In this document: piece after piece, positions 7,166-16,033 of the stretch
How the letters are laid out: every line of letters starts with the position of its first letter
How positions within the stretch are numbered: the first letter of the stretch is position 1
Origin: an uncultured Phascolarctobacterium sp.
Lineage (GTDB): Bacteria; Bacillota; Negativicutes; Acidaminococcales; Acidaminococcaceae
Direction of reading: 5' to 3'
Length of the DNA: 32,870 nt
Assembly (NCBI GenBank): GCA_949288065.1
Contig: CASEIL010000033.1
Coordinates: forward strand, 1-32,870
The notes under the pieces: generated by a model
Seen by the model: only the letters and a program-made list of their open reading frames with translations
Databases searched by the model: none
Told to the model about the DNA's origin: nothing
Position numbers and translations under genes: made by a program

Positions 7166-8236
7166 TTATTTTACTGCTTCCGCTACCAGCCTGCCCATTT
7201 CGGCAGTGCTTACTTTCTTCAGGCCTTCTGCCCAAAGGTCAGGCGTGCGGTAACCTGCTTCCAGCACTTCGTCAACTGCGCGTTCCACTGCGTCTGCCGC
7301 TGCGTCCTGGTTTAGCGAATAACGCAGCATCATGGCAACGCTTAAAATGGTAGCCAGCGGGTTGGCAATGCCCTGCCCCGCAATATCCGGCGCACTGCCG
7401 TGGATAGGCTCGTACATGCCTGCGCCGTCACCGAGGCTTGCACTAGGCAGTAAACCGATGCTGCCTGCAATGGTGCTTGCTTCGTCGCTTAAAATATCGC
7501 CAAAAATATTATTGGTTAAAACAACGTCAAACTGTTTCGGGTTCAGTACCAGCTGCATGGCGCAGTTATCTACATAAAAATGGTTCAGTTCAACATCGGG
7601 GTATTCCTTGTCGCGCATTTCGGTAACAATTTTGCGCCACATGCGGCTGCTGCCCAGCACGTTAGCTTTATCAACGCTTGTTACCTTGCCGCTGCGCTTG
7701 CGAGCCGCTTCAAAGGCAAAACGGGCAATGCGCTCTACTTCCGGGCGGGTGTACATTTCAATGTCGCTTGCTTCTTCCACGCCGTCGGCGTTTAAGTGCG
7801 CCTCGTTGTGCGTGCCAAAGTAAATGCCGCCGGTCAGCTCGCGCACAATCAAAAGGTCTGCACCCTCGGCGCGCTCGGTTTTAAGCGGGCTTAAATGCGC
7901 CGTAAATTTGCTTACCGTCATCGGGCGCAGGTTGCAGTAAAGCCCTAAGCCCTTGCGGATGTTTAAAAGGCCCTTTTCCGGACGGATGGCAGGGTCAACA
8001 TTGTCCCATTTCGGGCCGCCTACCGCGCCCAAAAGCACAGCGTCGCTCGCTTTGGCGGAAGCCAAGGTTTCTTCCGGCAGCGGGGTGCCGCAGGCGTCAA
8101 TAGCTGCGCCGCCGATGAGTTTTTTATCGTATTCAACCGTAAAATTATATTTTTTTGCCGCTGCGTCCAGCACTTCTACGGCAGCGTCAACAATTTCCAC
8201 GCCGATGCCGTCGCCCGGCAGTAAGGTTATCTTCAT
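7166..8236 (-). CDS. leuB: 3-isopropylmalate dehydrogenase
   Basis: This 356-residue cytosolic enzyme oxidises and decarboxylates 3-isopropylmalate to 2-oxoisocaproate with NAD+, the third step of leucine synthesis. The N-terminus [20 protein letters not shown], the substrate-binding arginines in [21 protein letters not shown], the [14 protein letters not shown] segment ([14 protein letters not shown]) and [12 protein letters not shown] are all intact. The C-terminal [14 protein letters not shown] binds NAD. The length is normal for the family. It follows leuD by one base, so it is the last gene of leuCDB and is regulated with it by the T-box upstream of leuC. Confidence 0.97.
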   Translation of the reverse strand: MKITLLPGDGIGVEIVDAAVEVLDAAAKKYNFTVEYDKKLIGGAAIDACGTPLPEETLASAKASDAVLLGAVGGPKWDNVDPAIRPEKGLLNIRKGLGLYCNLRPMTVSKFTAHLSPLKTERAEGADLLIVRELTGGIYFGTHNEAHLNADGVEEASDIEMYTRPEVERIARFAFEAARKRSGKVTSVDKANVLGSSRMWRKIVTEMRDKEYPDVELNHFYVDNCAMQLVLNPKQFDVVLTNNIFGDILSDEASTIAGSIGLLPSASLGDGAGMYEPIHGSAPDIAGQGIANPLATILSVAMMLRYSLNQDAAADAVERAVDEVLEAGYRTPDLWAEGLKKVSTAEMGRLVAEAVK

Positions 8237-8237
8237 C

Positions 8238-8729
8238 TTATTGTTCTCCTTTAATATAGTTAATCAGCCCGCCGCAGTCGGCAATTTTCTGAATGAACTC
8301 CGGCAGCGGTTTAGTGGTGATGGTAATGTTTTTATTAACAATTTTAATTTCGCCCTTCGCCATATCCACGTCAAGCTCGTCGCCTGCTTCAATTTTTTCC
8401 ACGTCGGGGCCAATTTCCAGCACCGGCAGGCCAATGTTAATGGCGTTGCGGTAAAAAATGCGGGCAAAGCTGTCGGCAATAACGCATTTAACGCCCTTCA
8501 CCTTCAGCACCATCGGCGCATGTTCGCGGCTGGAGCCGCAGCCAAAGTTTTTGCCGGCCACCACAATATCGCCCGGCTTTACGTTAGCGGCAAAGTTTAC
8601 CACAAGGTTTTCCTTGCTGTCCTCCATGGCATGCTCTGCCAGCTCGTTAAAATCAGTAATGTTCAAATATCTTGCGGGGATAATAACATCCGTATCTACA
8701 TGGTCGCCATAACGCCAAACCTTACTCAT
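8238..8729 (-). CDS. leuD: 3-isopropylmalate dehydratase, small subunit
   Basis: This 163-residue small subunit pairs with LeuC to isomerise 2-isopropylmalate to 3-isopropylmalate. It has the swivel-domain pattern of short archaeal/clostridial-type Leu[18 protein letters not shown] near the start and [18 protein letters not shown] with the substrate-binding loop. Its ATG overlaps the leuC stop by four bases (ATGA), and its own stop is one base from the leuB start. The three genes are therefore tightly coupled. No oddities were seen. Confidence 0.97.
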   Translation of the reverse strand: MSKVWRYGDHVDTDVIIPARYLNITDFNELAEHAMEDSKENLVVNFAANVKPGDIVVAGKNFGCGSSREHAPMVLKVKGVKCVIADSFARIFYRNAINIGLPVLEIGPDVEKIEAGDELDVDMAKGEIKIVNKNITITTKPLPEFIQKIADCGGLINYIKGEQ

Positions 8730-9988
8730 TTCATTACCTCCTCGGGGCTGGTAATATATCCTGTAACCGCACTGGCAGCCGCTGTGTACGGGCTTGCCAG
8801 GTAAACCTCGCTGTCCACATGGCCCATACGCCCGCGGAAGTTGCGGTTCGTGGTGCTCACTGCCCTTTCGCCCGCAGCCAAAATACCCATGTAGCCGCCA
8901 AGGCAGGGGCCGCAGGTCGGGGTGCTTACTGCTGCGCCGGCGTCAATAAACGCATCAATGTAGCCCAGCTTCATAGCCTCTTTATAAATTTCCTGCGTGG
9001 CAGGGATAATAATGCAGCGCACGGAAGGATGCACTTTGCGCCCTTTCAGCACTTCCGCCGCCTGCGCCAAATCCTCCAGGCGTCCGTTGGTGCAGCTGCC
9101 CACAACAACCTGGTCGATTTTAATATCGCGCCCTTCGGTTGCCGGGTGCGTGTTTTCCGGCAGGTGCGGGTAAGCAACCACCGGCACTAATTTATCAAGT
9201 TCAATTTTAATCTCGCGCACATAGCTGGCGTCGGCGTCAGCCTCAACGCCTTCCCATTCGCGGCTTACACGGCCTTTAAGGTAGGCTTTGGTTTTTTCGT
9301 CCACGGGGAAAATGCCGTTTTTAGCGCCAGCCTCAATCGCCATGTTGCAAATGGTAAAGCGGTCGGCCATTTCCAGCTCTGCCACGCCGTCGCCGCAAAA
9401 CTCCAGCGACTGGTAGCGCGCGCCGTCCACGCCAATCATGCCAATTAAGGTTAAAATAACGTCCTTGCCTTTAACAAAACGCGGCAGCTTGCCGGTAAGC
9501 TCAACCTTAACGGCGGCAGGCACCTTAAACCAGCTGGTGCCGCTGGCCATGGCGCAGCCAATATCGGTAGAACCCATGCCGGTAGAAAGCACATTTACCG
9601 CACCGTAGGTGCAGGTGTGCGAATCGGCACCGATAACAATTTCGCCCGGCGCAACCAAACCGCTGTCCGGCAGCAGGGTGTGCTCAATGCCCATGCGGCC
9701 AACCTCAAAATAATTGGTAATTTTGTTTTCGCGGGCAAAATCACGCATCGTTTTGCACATGGTAGCCGCCTTAATATCCTTGCAGGGAGAAAAATGGTCG
9801 GGCACCAGCGCAATTTTGTTTTTGTCAAACACCGGCTTGCCGATTTTTTTTAACTCGTTAATCGCCGGCGGCCCGGTAATATCGTTGGCCAGCACCAAAT
9901 CAACCTGCGATACCAGCAAATCGCCTGCGGAAACGCTGTCGCGCCCTGCGTGTTTGGCCAGTATCTTTTCTGTCATTGTCATACCCAT
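8726..9988 (-). CDS. leuC: 3-isopropylmalate dehydratase, large subunit
   Basis: This 420-residue aconitase-fold subunit carries the [4Fe-4S] cluster. Ligand cysteines are visible in [12 protein letters not shown] and in [22 protein letters not shown] is the third conserved block. The length fits the shorter LeuC/homoaconitase-like type that pairs with a 163-residue LeuD. The ATG at 9988 has AGGAGG eight bases upstream, so this start is preferred over the in-frame ATGs two and four codons later. It is the first gene after the T-box leader. leuA is not in the window, so the first leucine enzyme must be encoded elsewhere. Confidence 0.97.
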   Translation of the reverse strand: MGMTMTEKILAKHAGRDSVSAGDLLVSQVDLVLANDITGPPAINELKKIGKPVFDKNKIALVPDHFSPCKDIKAATMCKTMRDFARENKITNYFEVGRMGIEHTLLPDSGLVAPGEIVIGADSHTCTYGAVNVLSTGMGSTDIGCAMASGTSWFKVPAAVKVELTGKLPRFVKGKDVILTLIGMIGVDGARYQSLEFCGDGVAELEMADRFTICNMAIEAGAKNGIFPVDEKTKAYLKGRVSREWEGVEADADASYVREIKIELDKLVPVVAYPHLPENTHPATEGRDIKIDQVVVGSCTNGRLEDLAQAAEVLKGRKVHPSVRCIIIPATQEIYKEAMKLGYIDAFIDAGAAVSTPTCGPCLGGYMGILAAGERAVSTTNRNFRGRMGHVDSEVYLASPYTAAASAVTGYITSPEEVMK

Positions 9989-10028
9989 AATAACTGCCTC
10001 CTGTATTTTTTAATCCCTAAAGCTAAAT

Positions 10029-10279
10029 AAAAAACCCCCGCCTGCTAATGCAGACAGGGGCGATTATGCACCGCGGTACCACCCTGATTGGTACTTCATT
10101 ATGCCTAACGCTGCTTCGGCGTCGCTTCCTACTGTGTTCAAAAGCGCGGCTCCCGGGCGAGCTTGTGCCGTTTAACCGCTGCGGCTTGCACCAAACGCCG
10201 CCTCTCTGTGCCGGTTGCTGTGGCCTGTTCCCGTTCTTAGCCTTTAATCATTACATAATTGCAATGTTGTTTATGTTGC
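10029..10279 (-). promoter_or_regulatory. Leucine T-box riboswitch leader
   Basis: The minus strand shows the T-box AGGGTGGTACCGCGG (10071-10085). A strong terminator follows with arms at 10035-10044 and 10049-10060 and a T run at 10029-10034. Upstream, CAGAGAG and GGTGCAAGCCG belong to the distal part of Stem I. A segment ending CCCGGGAGC contains CTC at 10159-10161 in the place where the specifier codon is expected, which reads leucine. Uncharged tRNA-Leu would stabilise the antiterminator and allow leuCDB transcription. The class is certain; the specifier position is read by eye. Confidence 0.9.
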
Positions 10280-10285
10280 CTTTAC

Positions 10286-10314
10286 ATTATCTCAATATTT
10301 TAGGCGTCTGTCAA
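10286..10314 (-). promoter_or_regulatory. Promoter of the leuCDB T-box transcript
   Basis: A consensus -35 TTGACA (10309-10314), a 17-bp spacer and -10 GATAAT (10286-10291) place the start near 10279, just before the leader structure. Confidence 0.85.
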
Positions 10315-10440
10315 GCCTTTTTGTATTACTTTACAAGAAAAACTTAATTTTTGTATTTTATTTAACAAAACACTGGACTAATTGCGTAAAATGGCATATC
10401 CTATTATTTAACAGATAAACGGAAAAACAGGGGTGGCAGC

Positions 10441-11016
10441 ATGAAACTGTTAAAAGACAAAATTATGAGCGAAGGAATCGTGCTGAATGATTCCATATTA
10501 AAGGTAGATTCCTTTTTAAACCATCAAATCGACCCGGAGCTGATGATGGCAGTAGGCAAAGAATTTGCCGCGCGTTTTGCGGATGAAAAAATCGACAAAG
10601 TATTTACGATTGAATCGAGCGGCATTGCCTGCGCGCTGACGACGGCGCTGTGCCTGCATGTGCCGGTTGTGTTTGCCCGCAAGCAAAAAAGCGAGCTGAT
10701 GAGCAGCGAGGCCTACACCACCAAAGTGTACAGCTTTACCAAAAAAGTAACCAGCGACGTCAGCGTTTTAAAAAAGTTCCTGCACGAAGGCGAAACCGTG
10801 CTGATTGTAGACGACTTTCTGGCTAACGGCGAAGCGGCGCTCGGCCTTGCCGATATTGCCCATCAGGCAGGCTGCAAGGTGGCAGGCATCGGCATCGTTA
10901 TCGAAAAATCCTTCCAGCCGGGACACCAGCGCCTTGTGGACGCAGGCTACCATCTGGAATCGCTGGCGCGCATTAAAGCCTTTAAAGACGGCAAGGTTGT
11001 GTTTGAAGAAGACTAA
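10441..11016 (+). CDS. xpt: Xanthine phosphoribosyltransferase
   Basis: This 191-residue salvage enzyme joins xanthine to PRPP to give XMP. The family start [20 protein letters not shown], the segment [23 protein letters not shown] (given in part) and the PRPP loop [14 protein letters not shown] at 120-133 are intact, and the length equals the family norm. In Bacillus xpt is followed by pbuX and preceded by a guanine riboswitch; here it stands alone and I see no purine aptamer in the 100 bases upstream. A GGGGTGG ribosome site precedes the ATG. The promoter is unclear. Confidence 0.95.
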   Translation: MKLLKDKIMSEGIVLNDSILKVDSFLNHQIDPELMMAVGKEFAARFADEKIDKVFTIESSGIACALTTALCLHVPVVFARKQKSELMSSEAYTTKVYSFTKKVTSDVSVLKKFLHEGETVLIVDDFLANGEAALGLADIAHQAGCKVAGIGIVIEKSFQPGHQRLVDAGYHLESLARIKAFKDGKVVFEED

Positions 11017-11030
11017 CACCCAAAAATTTT

Positions 11031-11060
11031 ACCGCACTGCATTTACAGTGCGGTATTTTT
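11031..11060 (+). terminator. Terminator after xpt, possibly bidirectional
   Basis: A perfect stem ACCGCACTG/CAGTGCGGT with a six-base loop is followed by ATTTTT on the plus strand. The minus side reads AAAATTTTT, so it may also stop the convergent hydrolase transcript. Confidence 0.85.
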
Positions 11061-11090
11061 ATGCGCTAAGGCGCGATTAGGCTGACGCCG

Positions 11091-11969
11091 TTAGATGCGC
11101 TGCCACAGCATTAAGTTGTTTTTAAAAGTTACGCTTACTTTGCCGGTGTCCTTCAGCCACGCTAAGTACGAGCGCACCGTGCTGCCGACGAGAACGTACT
11201 GTTCAAAGTTCATAGTAAGGTTGTAAACAGCAAATAGTTTCTGCAAAAGCTGTTCAAAGCAGATAGGCTCAGCGCACAATTCCAAAATTTTGGCGGCAGC
11301 TTCGTGCACCTTATCTATGTTATACTGCGCCAGCGGCGCAATTTCTTCCGCGGCAGCGGTATGGGCGGCCACAAACAGTTTAGCCTTCAGCGTTTTCACC
11401 ATTTCCAGCGTTTTTAAGTAAGCGGCAACGTCGTAAATAAACACAATGCCGTATTTTTCCAAAATATCGCGGCTTGAGAGGCAATCGACAAGGAACACCA
11501 CATCGTCCGGCGTGCGGTAGCCAACCATGTCAAAAAAGTGCCCGGGCAGCTTAATAATTTCAAAGCCCTTGGGCATAACGGCAGGCGTTAATTCTTCGGC
11601 AGGGCTTTCCTGCGCCATTAAAAATTTATGGCGCAAATCCTTGCAGGGGTAACCGCCGTACAAAAAGGCAGGCTCTAAAACCGGGTAGCGCGTAACAGCA
11701 CAGTCGATGCCCGGCGCATAAATTTTGCAGCCCGTCTGCCCTTGCAGATATTTATTGCCGCCAATGTGGTCCGCATTGGCGTGCGTGTTATAAATAGCGG
11801 TTAAATGCCAGCTGTTAGCGTCCAAAATCTGGCGCACCTTGCGTCCGGCGTCCTTGTCGTTGCCGCTGTCAATCAGGCAAACGTCCTTATCGTTTAATTT
11901 TACCAGCCCAATTTTGGCAGGGCTTTCGATATAATAGGTGTTTTCCGCAACCTGTACCAGTTCAAACAT
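11091..11969 (-). CDS. MBL-fold metallo-hydrolase with HxNxDH metal motif
   Basis: This 292-residue protein has the metallo-beta-lactamase fold. The metal motif reads NTHANADHIGGNK: H63, N65, D67, H68. The usual second histidine of HxHxDH is asparagine. Further expected ligands are seen at KLPGHFFDMVG, FLVDCLSS and FVAAHTAA. Asn at this place is found in a branch of the family, so it need not mean loss of activity, but it changes metal site 1. The C-terminal third (about residue 210 on) may be an extra helical domain. The gene is divergent from a LysR regulator that may control it. The substrate is unknown. Confidence 0.85.
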   Translation of the reverse strand: MFELVQVAENTYYIESPAKIGLVKLNDKDVCLIDSGNDKDAGRKVRQILDANSWHLTAIYNTHANADHIGGNKYLQGQTGCKIYAPGIDCAVTRYPVLEPAFLYGGYPCKDLRHKFLMAQESPAEELTPAVMPKGFEIIKLPGHFFDMVGYRTPDDVVFLVDCLSSRDILEKYGIVFIYDVAAYLKTLEMVKTLKAKLFVAAHTAAAEEIAPLAQYNIDKVHEAAAKILELCAEPICFEQLLQKLFAVYNLTMNFEQYVLVGSTVRSYLAWLKDTGKVSVTFKNNLMLWQRI

Positions 11970-11997
11970 ATTACCCCTCCGTAATGCTTTTTTAATT

Positions 11998-12028
11998 ATT
12001 ATAGCAGAATATCGCCGCCGGGCGGCAA
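11998..12028 (-). promoter_or_regulatory. Promoter of the MBL-fold hydrolase gene, with dyad in the spacer
   Basis: The minus strand has TATAAT (11998-12003, preceded by TGC) and TTGCCG (12023-12028), 19 bp apart. The spacer includes most of a GC-rich dyad GCCGCCcGGCGGC (12014-12026). The dyad may be an operator for the divergent LysR protein. Its significance is uncertain. Confidence 0.45.
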
Positions 12029-12093
12029 ATTTTTATTTTAGCACCGCAGCGTTTTATGATAAAATTAAATAAAAACGCAAGGAGGGCTTACAA

Positions 12094-12984
12094 GTGGAAC
12101 TGCGCGTTTTACGCTATTTTTTAGTAACCGCACGCGAAAAAAATATTACGCGCGCGGCTGATATTTTGCATATTACCCAGCCGACGCTGAGCCGCCAGCT
12201 TGCCCAGCTGGAAGAAGAGCTTGGCGTGCCGCTGTTTGAACGCGGGCCGCATAAATTTGTGCTTACAACCCACGGCGAAATTTTGCTGCGCCGCGCCGGT
12301 GAAATTGCCGAGCTTGTAAGCATTACCGAAAAAGAAGTTACCGAGGACGACGGAGCGGTAAACGGAACCATTTCCATCGCCGCGGGCGAGGTGGAATCCG
12401 TCCACCTTTTAGCAGAGCTAATGAAGGGCTTTAAAGCAAAATACCCTGCCGTTAAATTTGAGCTGTACGCAGGCAACGCCGCCCTTATCGGCGAGCGAGT
12501 TGACCGCGGCTTAACCGACCTTGCGCTGTTTTTAGAGCCGGTTGACCTTGATAAATACGATTTTATCCGCCTTGGCGTGAAGGAGCGCTACGCCATACTG
12601 CTGCCCGCTGGTGACGAGCTGGCGCAGAAGGATGCCGTTACCGCCGCCGACCTTGTGGGCAAAAGCATTATTGTGCCGTGGCGCGCCACTGTTAAAAACG
12701 AGCTGAAAAACTGGTTTGGCAGCTACGCCCGACGCATTAAAATTGTATTGCAGTGCAACATGAGCACCAACGCCACCATTATGGTGCAGCACGGGCTGGG
12801 CTATTCCATTAATATTGAAGGCAGCACCCCCTACCTTGACCCGGCAGTAATTGTTAAGCGCCCGCTGGAGCCGGAGCTTAGCGCCAACACCGTGCTGGCG
12901 TGGAAAAAGCATCAGCCGTTTAACACCGCCGTAAAGCGTTTTATTGAATACGCACGCCAGCAGCTGGCCGCCAAAAATAAATAG
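12094..12984 (+). CDS. LysR-family transcriptional regulator
   Basis: This 296-residue LTTR has an N-terminal winged helix (MELRVLRYFLVTAREKNITRAAD... TQPTLSRQLAQLEEELGVPLFERG) and a C-terminal effector domain. It starts with GTG at 12094 behind a strong AAGGAGGG ribosome site. It is transcribed away from the MBL-fold hydrolase gene, the usual arrangement of an LTTR and its target, and also lies upstream of the secreted cupin gene. The effector is unknown. Confidence 0.93.
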   Translation: MELRVLRYFLVTAREKNITRAADILHITQPTLSRQLAQLEEELGVPLFERGPHKFVLTTHGEILLRRAGEIAELVSITEKEVTEDDGAVNGTISIAAGEVESVHLLAELMKGFKAKYPAVKFELYAGNAALIGERVDRGLTDLALFLEPVDLDKYDFIRLGVKERYAILLPAGDELAQKDAVTAADLVGKSIIVPWRATVKNELKNWFGSYARRIKIVLQCNMSTNATIMVQHGLGYSINIEGSTPYLDPAVIVKRPLEPELSANTVLAWKKHQPFNTAVKRFIEYARQQLAAKNK

Positions 12985-12996
12985 TTTTGCGTTTAC

Positions 12997-13022
12997 AGAG
13001 CAGCCTGCGCTGCTCTTTTTTA
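12997..13022 (+). terminator. Terminator of the LysR gene
   Basis: A perfect 8-bp stem AGAGCAGC/GCTGCTCT with loop CTGC is followed by a T run, 12 bases after the stop. Confidence 0.9.
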
Positions 13023-13061
13023 TATGTTTGCAAGGCATGTTAAGCAATCAAAACAAGGTAT

Positions 13062-13091
13062 TTTACATGGCAGCCCGCCGTAATTTATAAT
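13062..13091 (+). promoter_or_regulatory. Promoter of the secreted cupin gene
   Basis: TTTACA (13062-13067), an 18-bp spacer and a consensus TATAAT (13086-13091) lie about 50 bases before the start codon. Confidence 0.6.
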
Positions 13092-13140
13092 TTACTTAAA
13101 GCTAAACCAATAGTAAAAATAAATTTAAGGAGGAACCGCC

Positions 13141-13632
13141 ATGAAAAAATTATTAACTTTAGCACTTGCCGCAGCGCTGTGCTGTCCGTTTTTTAACACG
13201 GCTTTCGCCGATGAATTTGTACAGAACGCCGACACTACCGTGCGTGTAGAAAAACCTGCTGCGCCCGTTAATGCCTCTAACGCAACCTTTACCGGCGCTG
13301 TAAAACACCTTTCGCTGTTCGGCACAACGGACGAAACCACCTACACCGGCAGTTATGTTATCTTTTCGCCCGGCTCCCGCTCCTTCTGGCATACGCACCC
13401 GGGCGGGCAGCGTTTAATTGTTGTTAAAGGCACGCTGTGGACATGCACCTGGAACGGCGAAAAAACTATTGCCCATGAGGGCGACAGCGTTTGGTGCCCG
13501 GTTGGCGTTAAGCACTGGCACGGCGCGCCGCACGACGAAGAATGCGTGCAGATGACGCTGACCGAAGTACGCAGCGGCCAAAACGTAACGTGGATGGAAC
13601 CCGTTACCGATGAACAATATAATGCAAAATAA
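13141..13632 (+). CDS. Secreted cupin-domain protein
   Basis: This 163-residue protein begins with a Sec signal peptide (MKKLLTLALAAALCC... AFADE, likely cleavage after AFA near residue 23). A single cupin barrel follows. The metal-binding motif 1 is SFWHTHPGGQRLIVVKG and motif 2 is PVGVKHWHGAPHDE. Such small exported cupins often sit beside aldo-keto reductases, flavodoxins and carboxymuconolactone-type genes in anaerobes. An oxidoreductase or isomerase role is possible, but the substrate is unknown. AAGGAGG lies eight bases before the ATG. It has its own promoter and terminator. Confidence 0.88.
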   Translation: MKKLLTLALAAALCCPFFNTAFADEFVQNADTTVRVEKPAAPVNASNATFTGAVKHLSLFGTTDETTYTGSYVIFSPGSRSFWHTHPGGQRLIVVKGTLWTCTWNGEKTIAHEGDSVWCPVGVKHWHGAPHDEECVQMTLTEVRSGQNVTWMEPVTDEQYNAK

Positions 13633-13668
13633 AAATAACCGGGGCTGTAAAAGCTCCGGTTATTTTTT
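13631..13668. terminator. Bidirectional terminator between cupin and flavodoxin genes
   Basis: A stem of at least 13 bp (A-rich foot, AACCGG core) with a five-base loop ends in a T run on both strands and separates two convergent genes. Confidence 0.85.
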
Positions 13669-13674
13669 ATGAGT

Positions 13675-14133
13675 TTATTTAAGCCACTCCTTAACAGCTT
13701 TTTCGTTTAAGTTTTTAACAGCGTCAAGGCAGGGTTTAACTTCTGCGCCGGGGCACAAAGCAGCAATATCAGCCGCGCTGCTTTTAGGGCCGCTGCCGCC
13801 GTGCGTGCAGAAGGGGTACACCGTTTTGCCGCTAAAATCGTAAGCAGCAATAAAACTTTTAATAACCTGCGGGCAGGTAAACCACCAGATGGGGAAGCCC
13901 AAAAGCACGGTGTCGTACTCGTCCCAGTTTTTTACCTTATCCGTCAGCGCAGGCTTTTCGCCCTTTAACTGTTCCCACTTGGCAACGGCAACCGTCGCTA
14001 AATAGCTTTCGGGGTATTCCTTTTGCGGCACAATACGGTGCAGCGTGCCGCCCGTCATTTTAGCAAGCTGCTCTGCCGCTTTTTTAGTAACGCCCGTTTT
14101 AGAAAAATATGCAATTAAAATTTTCTTAGCCAT
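13675..14133 (-). CDS. Flavodoxin
   Basis: This 152-residue FMN-binding electron carrier has the phosphate-binding loop AYFSKTGVTKKAAEQL at the N-terminus and the isoalloxazine contacts LLGFPIWWFTCP and CTHGGSGP further on. It resembles the flavodoxin_4 group found beside aldo-keto reductases and cupins. The true start is the ATG at 14133 behind GGAGGGG; the reading frame is open further upstream but without a ribosome site. It is 32 bases downstream of the MFS gene and is likely co-transcribed from its MerR-type promoter. Confidence 0.9.
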   Translation of the reverse strand: MAKKILIAYFSKTGVTKKAAEQLAKMTGGTLHRIVPQKEYPESYLATVAVAKWEQLKGEKPALTDKVKNWDEYDTVLLGFPIWWFTCPQVIKSFIAAYDFSGKTVYPFCTHGGSGPKSSAADIAALCPGAEVKPCLDAVKNLNEKAVKEWLK

Positions 14134-14165
14134 AACTGCCCCTCCAATTATCCCGCCGCAGCGGC

Positions 14166-15350
14166 TTAATCCATATAATAATATTTGCGGCGCGCGGTTA
14201 GCACCACCAGCGCAAACATCAGCGCGCAAAACGCAGCGTAGCCCGCCGTCAGTTCAAACAGCGTAAAATACTGCGCAATGCGCCCCACTATTAAGTTTGG
14301 CAACGCCGCGCCGCCGTAAGCCACAATGTAAATCAGCGAAAGCACGCCCGCCCTTTCGTTAAGGCCGGTGCCCTCCAAAATGCCCGCCATGCTGCTGGTA
14401 AAGGCTGCTCCATCGGCCGCGCCCGCGATGGCGTTAAACAGCATAAACAGCCACAGAGATTGAACGTGCATGGCAAACACGCCGCCTGCCACGCCCACAA
14501 AAAACAACAGCATCGACCAGCGCTGCACGGAAAATTTATCGCGCCCGCGCGTAAAAATAGCGCCAAACGCTACCGGCACAATGAACGAAACATAAATGAG
14601 CGAGGCGATAAAGGTGCTGTGCACGCCCAGCTCCTGCACGCCGATGGCCGCGCTGTACGACTGGTAAAAACCGCCTACCGCCCAGGTGCCTGCAAACGCG
14701 CACGCCGCCGCAGGCAAAAGGCGCTTAACGTGCGGCGTAATGGTTATTTGCGGCACAAGGCTTTTCCATGCGCCTTTCAGCGGATGGGTAATGGTTTCTT
14801 CGCTGGCAAAAACAAGCGCGCCGCAACCCAAAAGAAGCAGCGCCACCAAAATGAACACCAGGCTCAGCGAACCGCTGGCCGTGTTTAAAACGCCAGCGCC
14901 CATAGCGCCGATGGGCAACCCCACGTTGGGCGCGCTGCCAATAATAACCGCCGCCAAACCCTTGTAGCGGCGCGGCTCGTTATCAATAATAAACGCCGCC
15001 ACCGTGCTGGAAGCCAGCCCGCAGCACAAGCCCTGCGTAAACTTGGCCACAAGCATGCGCCACTCGCTGTCAACATCGGCAAACAGCAGGCAGCCCGCTA
15101 TGCCAAACGCCAACGTTAAATAAATGGCGCGCTTACGCCCCCAATAATTGGTTAAACGCGGCAAAAACAAAAGCGCCAACACCGTGCCGCAAAAATACAC
15201 TACCGTCACTACCGACATAATGCCGTTATCCGCGCCAAGCTGCTGCGCATATAAATTATAATATGGTATTGGCGCGCCGCCCGCTACAAACGCCGCCGTT
15301 AATGTAAGCGACGCCGCCGCAAACCCCAAAAGCTGTTTTTTAGCCTTCAA
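14166..15350 (-). CDS. MFS transporter (exporter type)
   Basis: This 394-residue protein has about twelve hydrophobic helices. The loop 2-3 motif appears as RLTNYWGRKRAIYL. It matches the drug-H+ antiporter side of the superfamily more than sugar importers, but the substrate is unknown. Translation most likely begins at TTG (15348-15350), with AAAGGAAG eight bases upstream. The promoter has a 19-bp spacer with an 18-bp dyad, the MerR signature, so the gene is probably induced by a reactive compound sensed by a MerR protein. Flavodoxin follows in the same transcript. Confidence 0.85.
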   Translation of the reverse strand: MKAKKQLLGFAAASLTLTAAFVAGGAPIPYYNLYAQQLGADNGIMSVVTVVYFCGTVLALLFLPRLTNYWGRKRAIYLTLAFGIAGCLLFADVDSEWRMLVAKFTQGLCCGLASSTVAAFIIDNEPRRYKGLAAVIIGSAPNVGLPIGAMGAGVLNTASGSLSLVFILVALLLLGCGALVFASEETITHPLKGAWKSLVPQITITPHVKRLLPAAACAFAGTWAVGGFYQSYSAAIGVQELGVHSTFIASLIYVSFIVPVAFGAIFTRGRDKFSVQRWSMLLFFVGVAGGVFAMHVQSLWLFMLFNAIAGAADGAAFTSSMAGILEGTGLNERAGVLSLIYIVAYGGAALPNLIVGRIAQYFTLFELTAGYAAFCALMFALVVLTARRKYYYMD

Positions 15351-15378
15351 AATAACGCTTCCTTTATATTTTTTACTT

Positions 15379-15409
15379 ATTATAAACCTTCAAGCCGGCT
15401 TAAAGTCAA
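15379..15409 (-). promoter_or_regulatory. MerR-type promoter of the MFS-flavodoxin operon
   Basis: The minus strand has TTGACT (15404-15409), a 19-bp spacer and TATAAT (15379-15384). The dyad CTTTAAGCCGGCTTGAAG (15388-15405) fills the spacer with a single mismatched pair. An over-long spacer with a central dyad is the classical target of MerR activators, which untwist the DNA to align the two elements. Confidence 0.75.
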
Positions 15410-15416
15410 GCTAAAA

Positions 15417-15965
15417 TTACCTGTTGTAATAAATAAGTATCGCCAGCTGCGCCTCGCCCACGCCGGTGTTGGCATAGGCATGGGGCACATCCGCCTTAAA
15501 GCGGATAGAATCACCCGCGCTTAAGCTGTAAGCCTCGCTGCCCACCGTAATTTTTACGCTGCCGCGGAAAACGGTAATATATTCCTCCGCGCCCTTTAGA
15601 TGCGCCTGCGCCTGTAAGCTGCCGCCTTCCTTAATAATGATGCGGTAGGTTTCAAAGCCTTTGGCTTCATCAAAGGCAAAGGCCGGATAGTTTAAATAAC
15701 GCCCGCCGTCCTCCGCTAAAGGCTCGCCGCTGCGCAAAACGGCAGCGCTTACCTCCTGCGGCTGCTCCATCAGCGCCGTAAAAGAGACCTTATAGCCGTT
15801 AGCAATCTTCCACAAAACGGAAATGGTTGGGTTTACGTCGCCCTTTTCAATCTGCGCCAGCATACTGCGCGATACGCCCGTTGCTTCTGCCGCCGCGTCC
15901 AGCGTTAGCCTGCGCTGCTCGCGTATGGCTTTGGCGTTATGCGCAATAATATTATTAACGTCCAT
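15417..15965 (-). CDS. XRE-family regulator with C-terminal cupin sensor
   Basis: This protein of about 182 residues has an N-terminal HTH (IREQRRLTLDAAAEATGVSRSMLAQIEKGDVNPTI, shown in part as LDAAAEATGVSRSMLAQIEK) and a C-terminal cupin barrel (GAEEYITVFRG... HAYANTGVGEAQLAI). The ATG at 15965 has AAGAGGTG six bases upstream and is preferred over the GTG three codons before it. This class commonly controls an adjacent LysE exporter. Here that neighbour, divergently placed, is truncated at its 5' end, so the pair may no longer work as a unit. Confidence 0.88.
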   Translation of the reverse strand: MDVNNIIAHNAKAIREQRRLTLDAAAEATGVSRSMLAQIEKGDVNPTISVLWKIANGYKVSFTALMEQPQEVSAAVLRSGEPLAEDGGRYLNYPAFAFDEAKGFETYRIIIKEGGSLQAQAHLKGAEEYITVFRGSVKITVGSEAYSLSAGDSIRFKADVPHAYANTGVGEAQLAILIYYNR

Positions 15966-16033
15966 GCCCTGCACCTCTTGACAATATATTAAACTAAAAG
16001 TACAAGGCTGCCACGCCGGGGCCGAATAATATT

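Noticed and set aside
10320..10440. Possible purine riboswitch before xpt
   Set aside because: The region was read for the conserved purine aptamer loops and none was found; it is too short for aptamer plus terminator.
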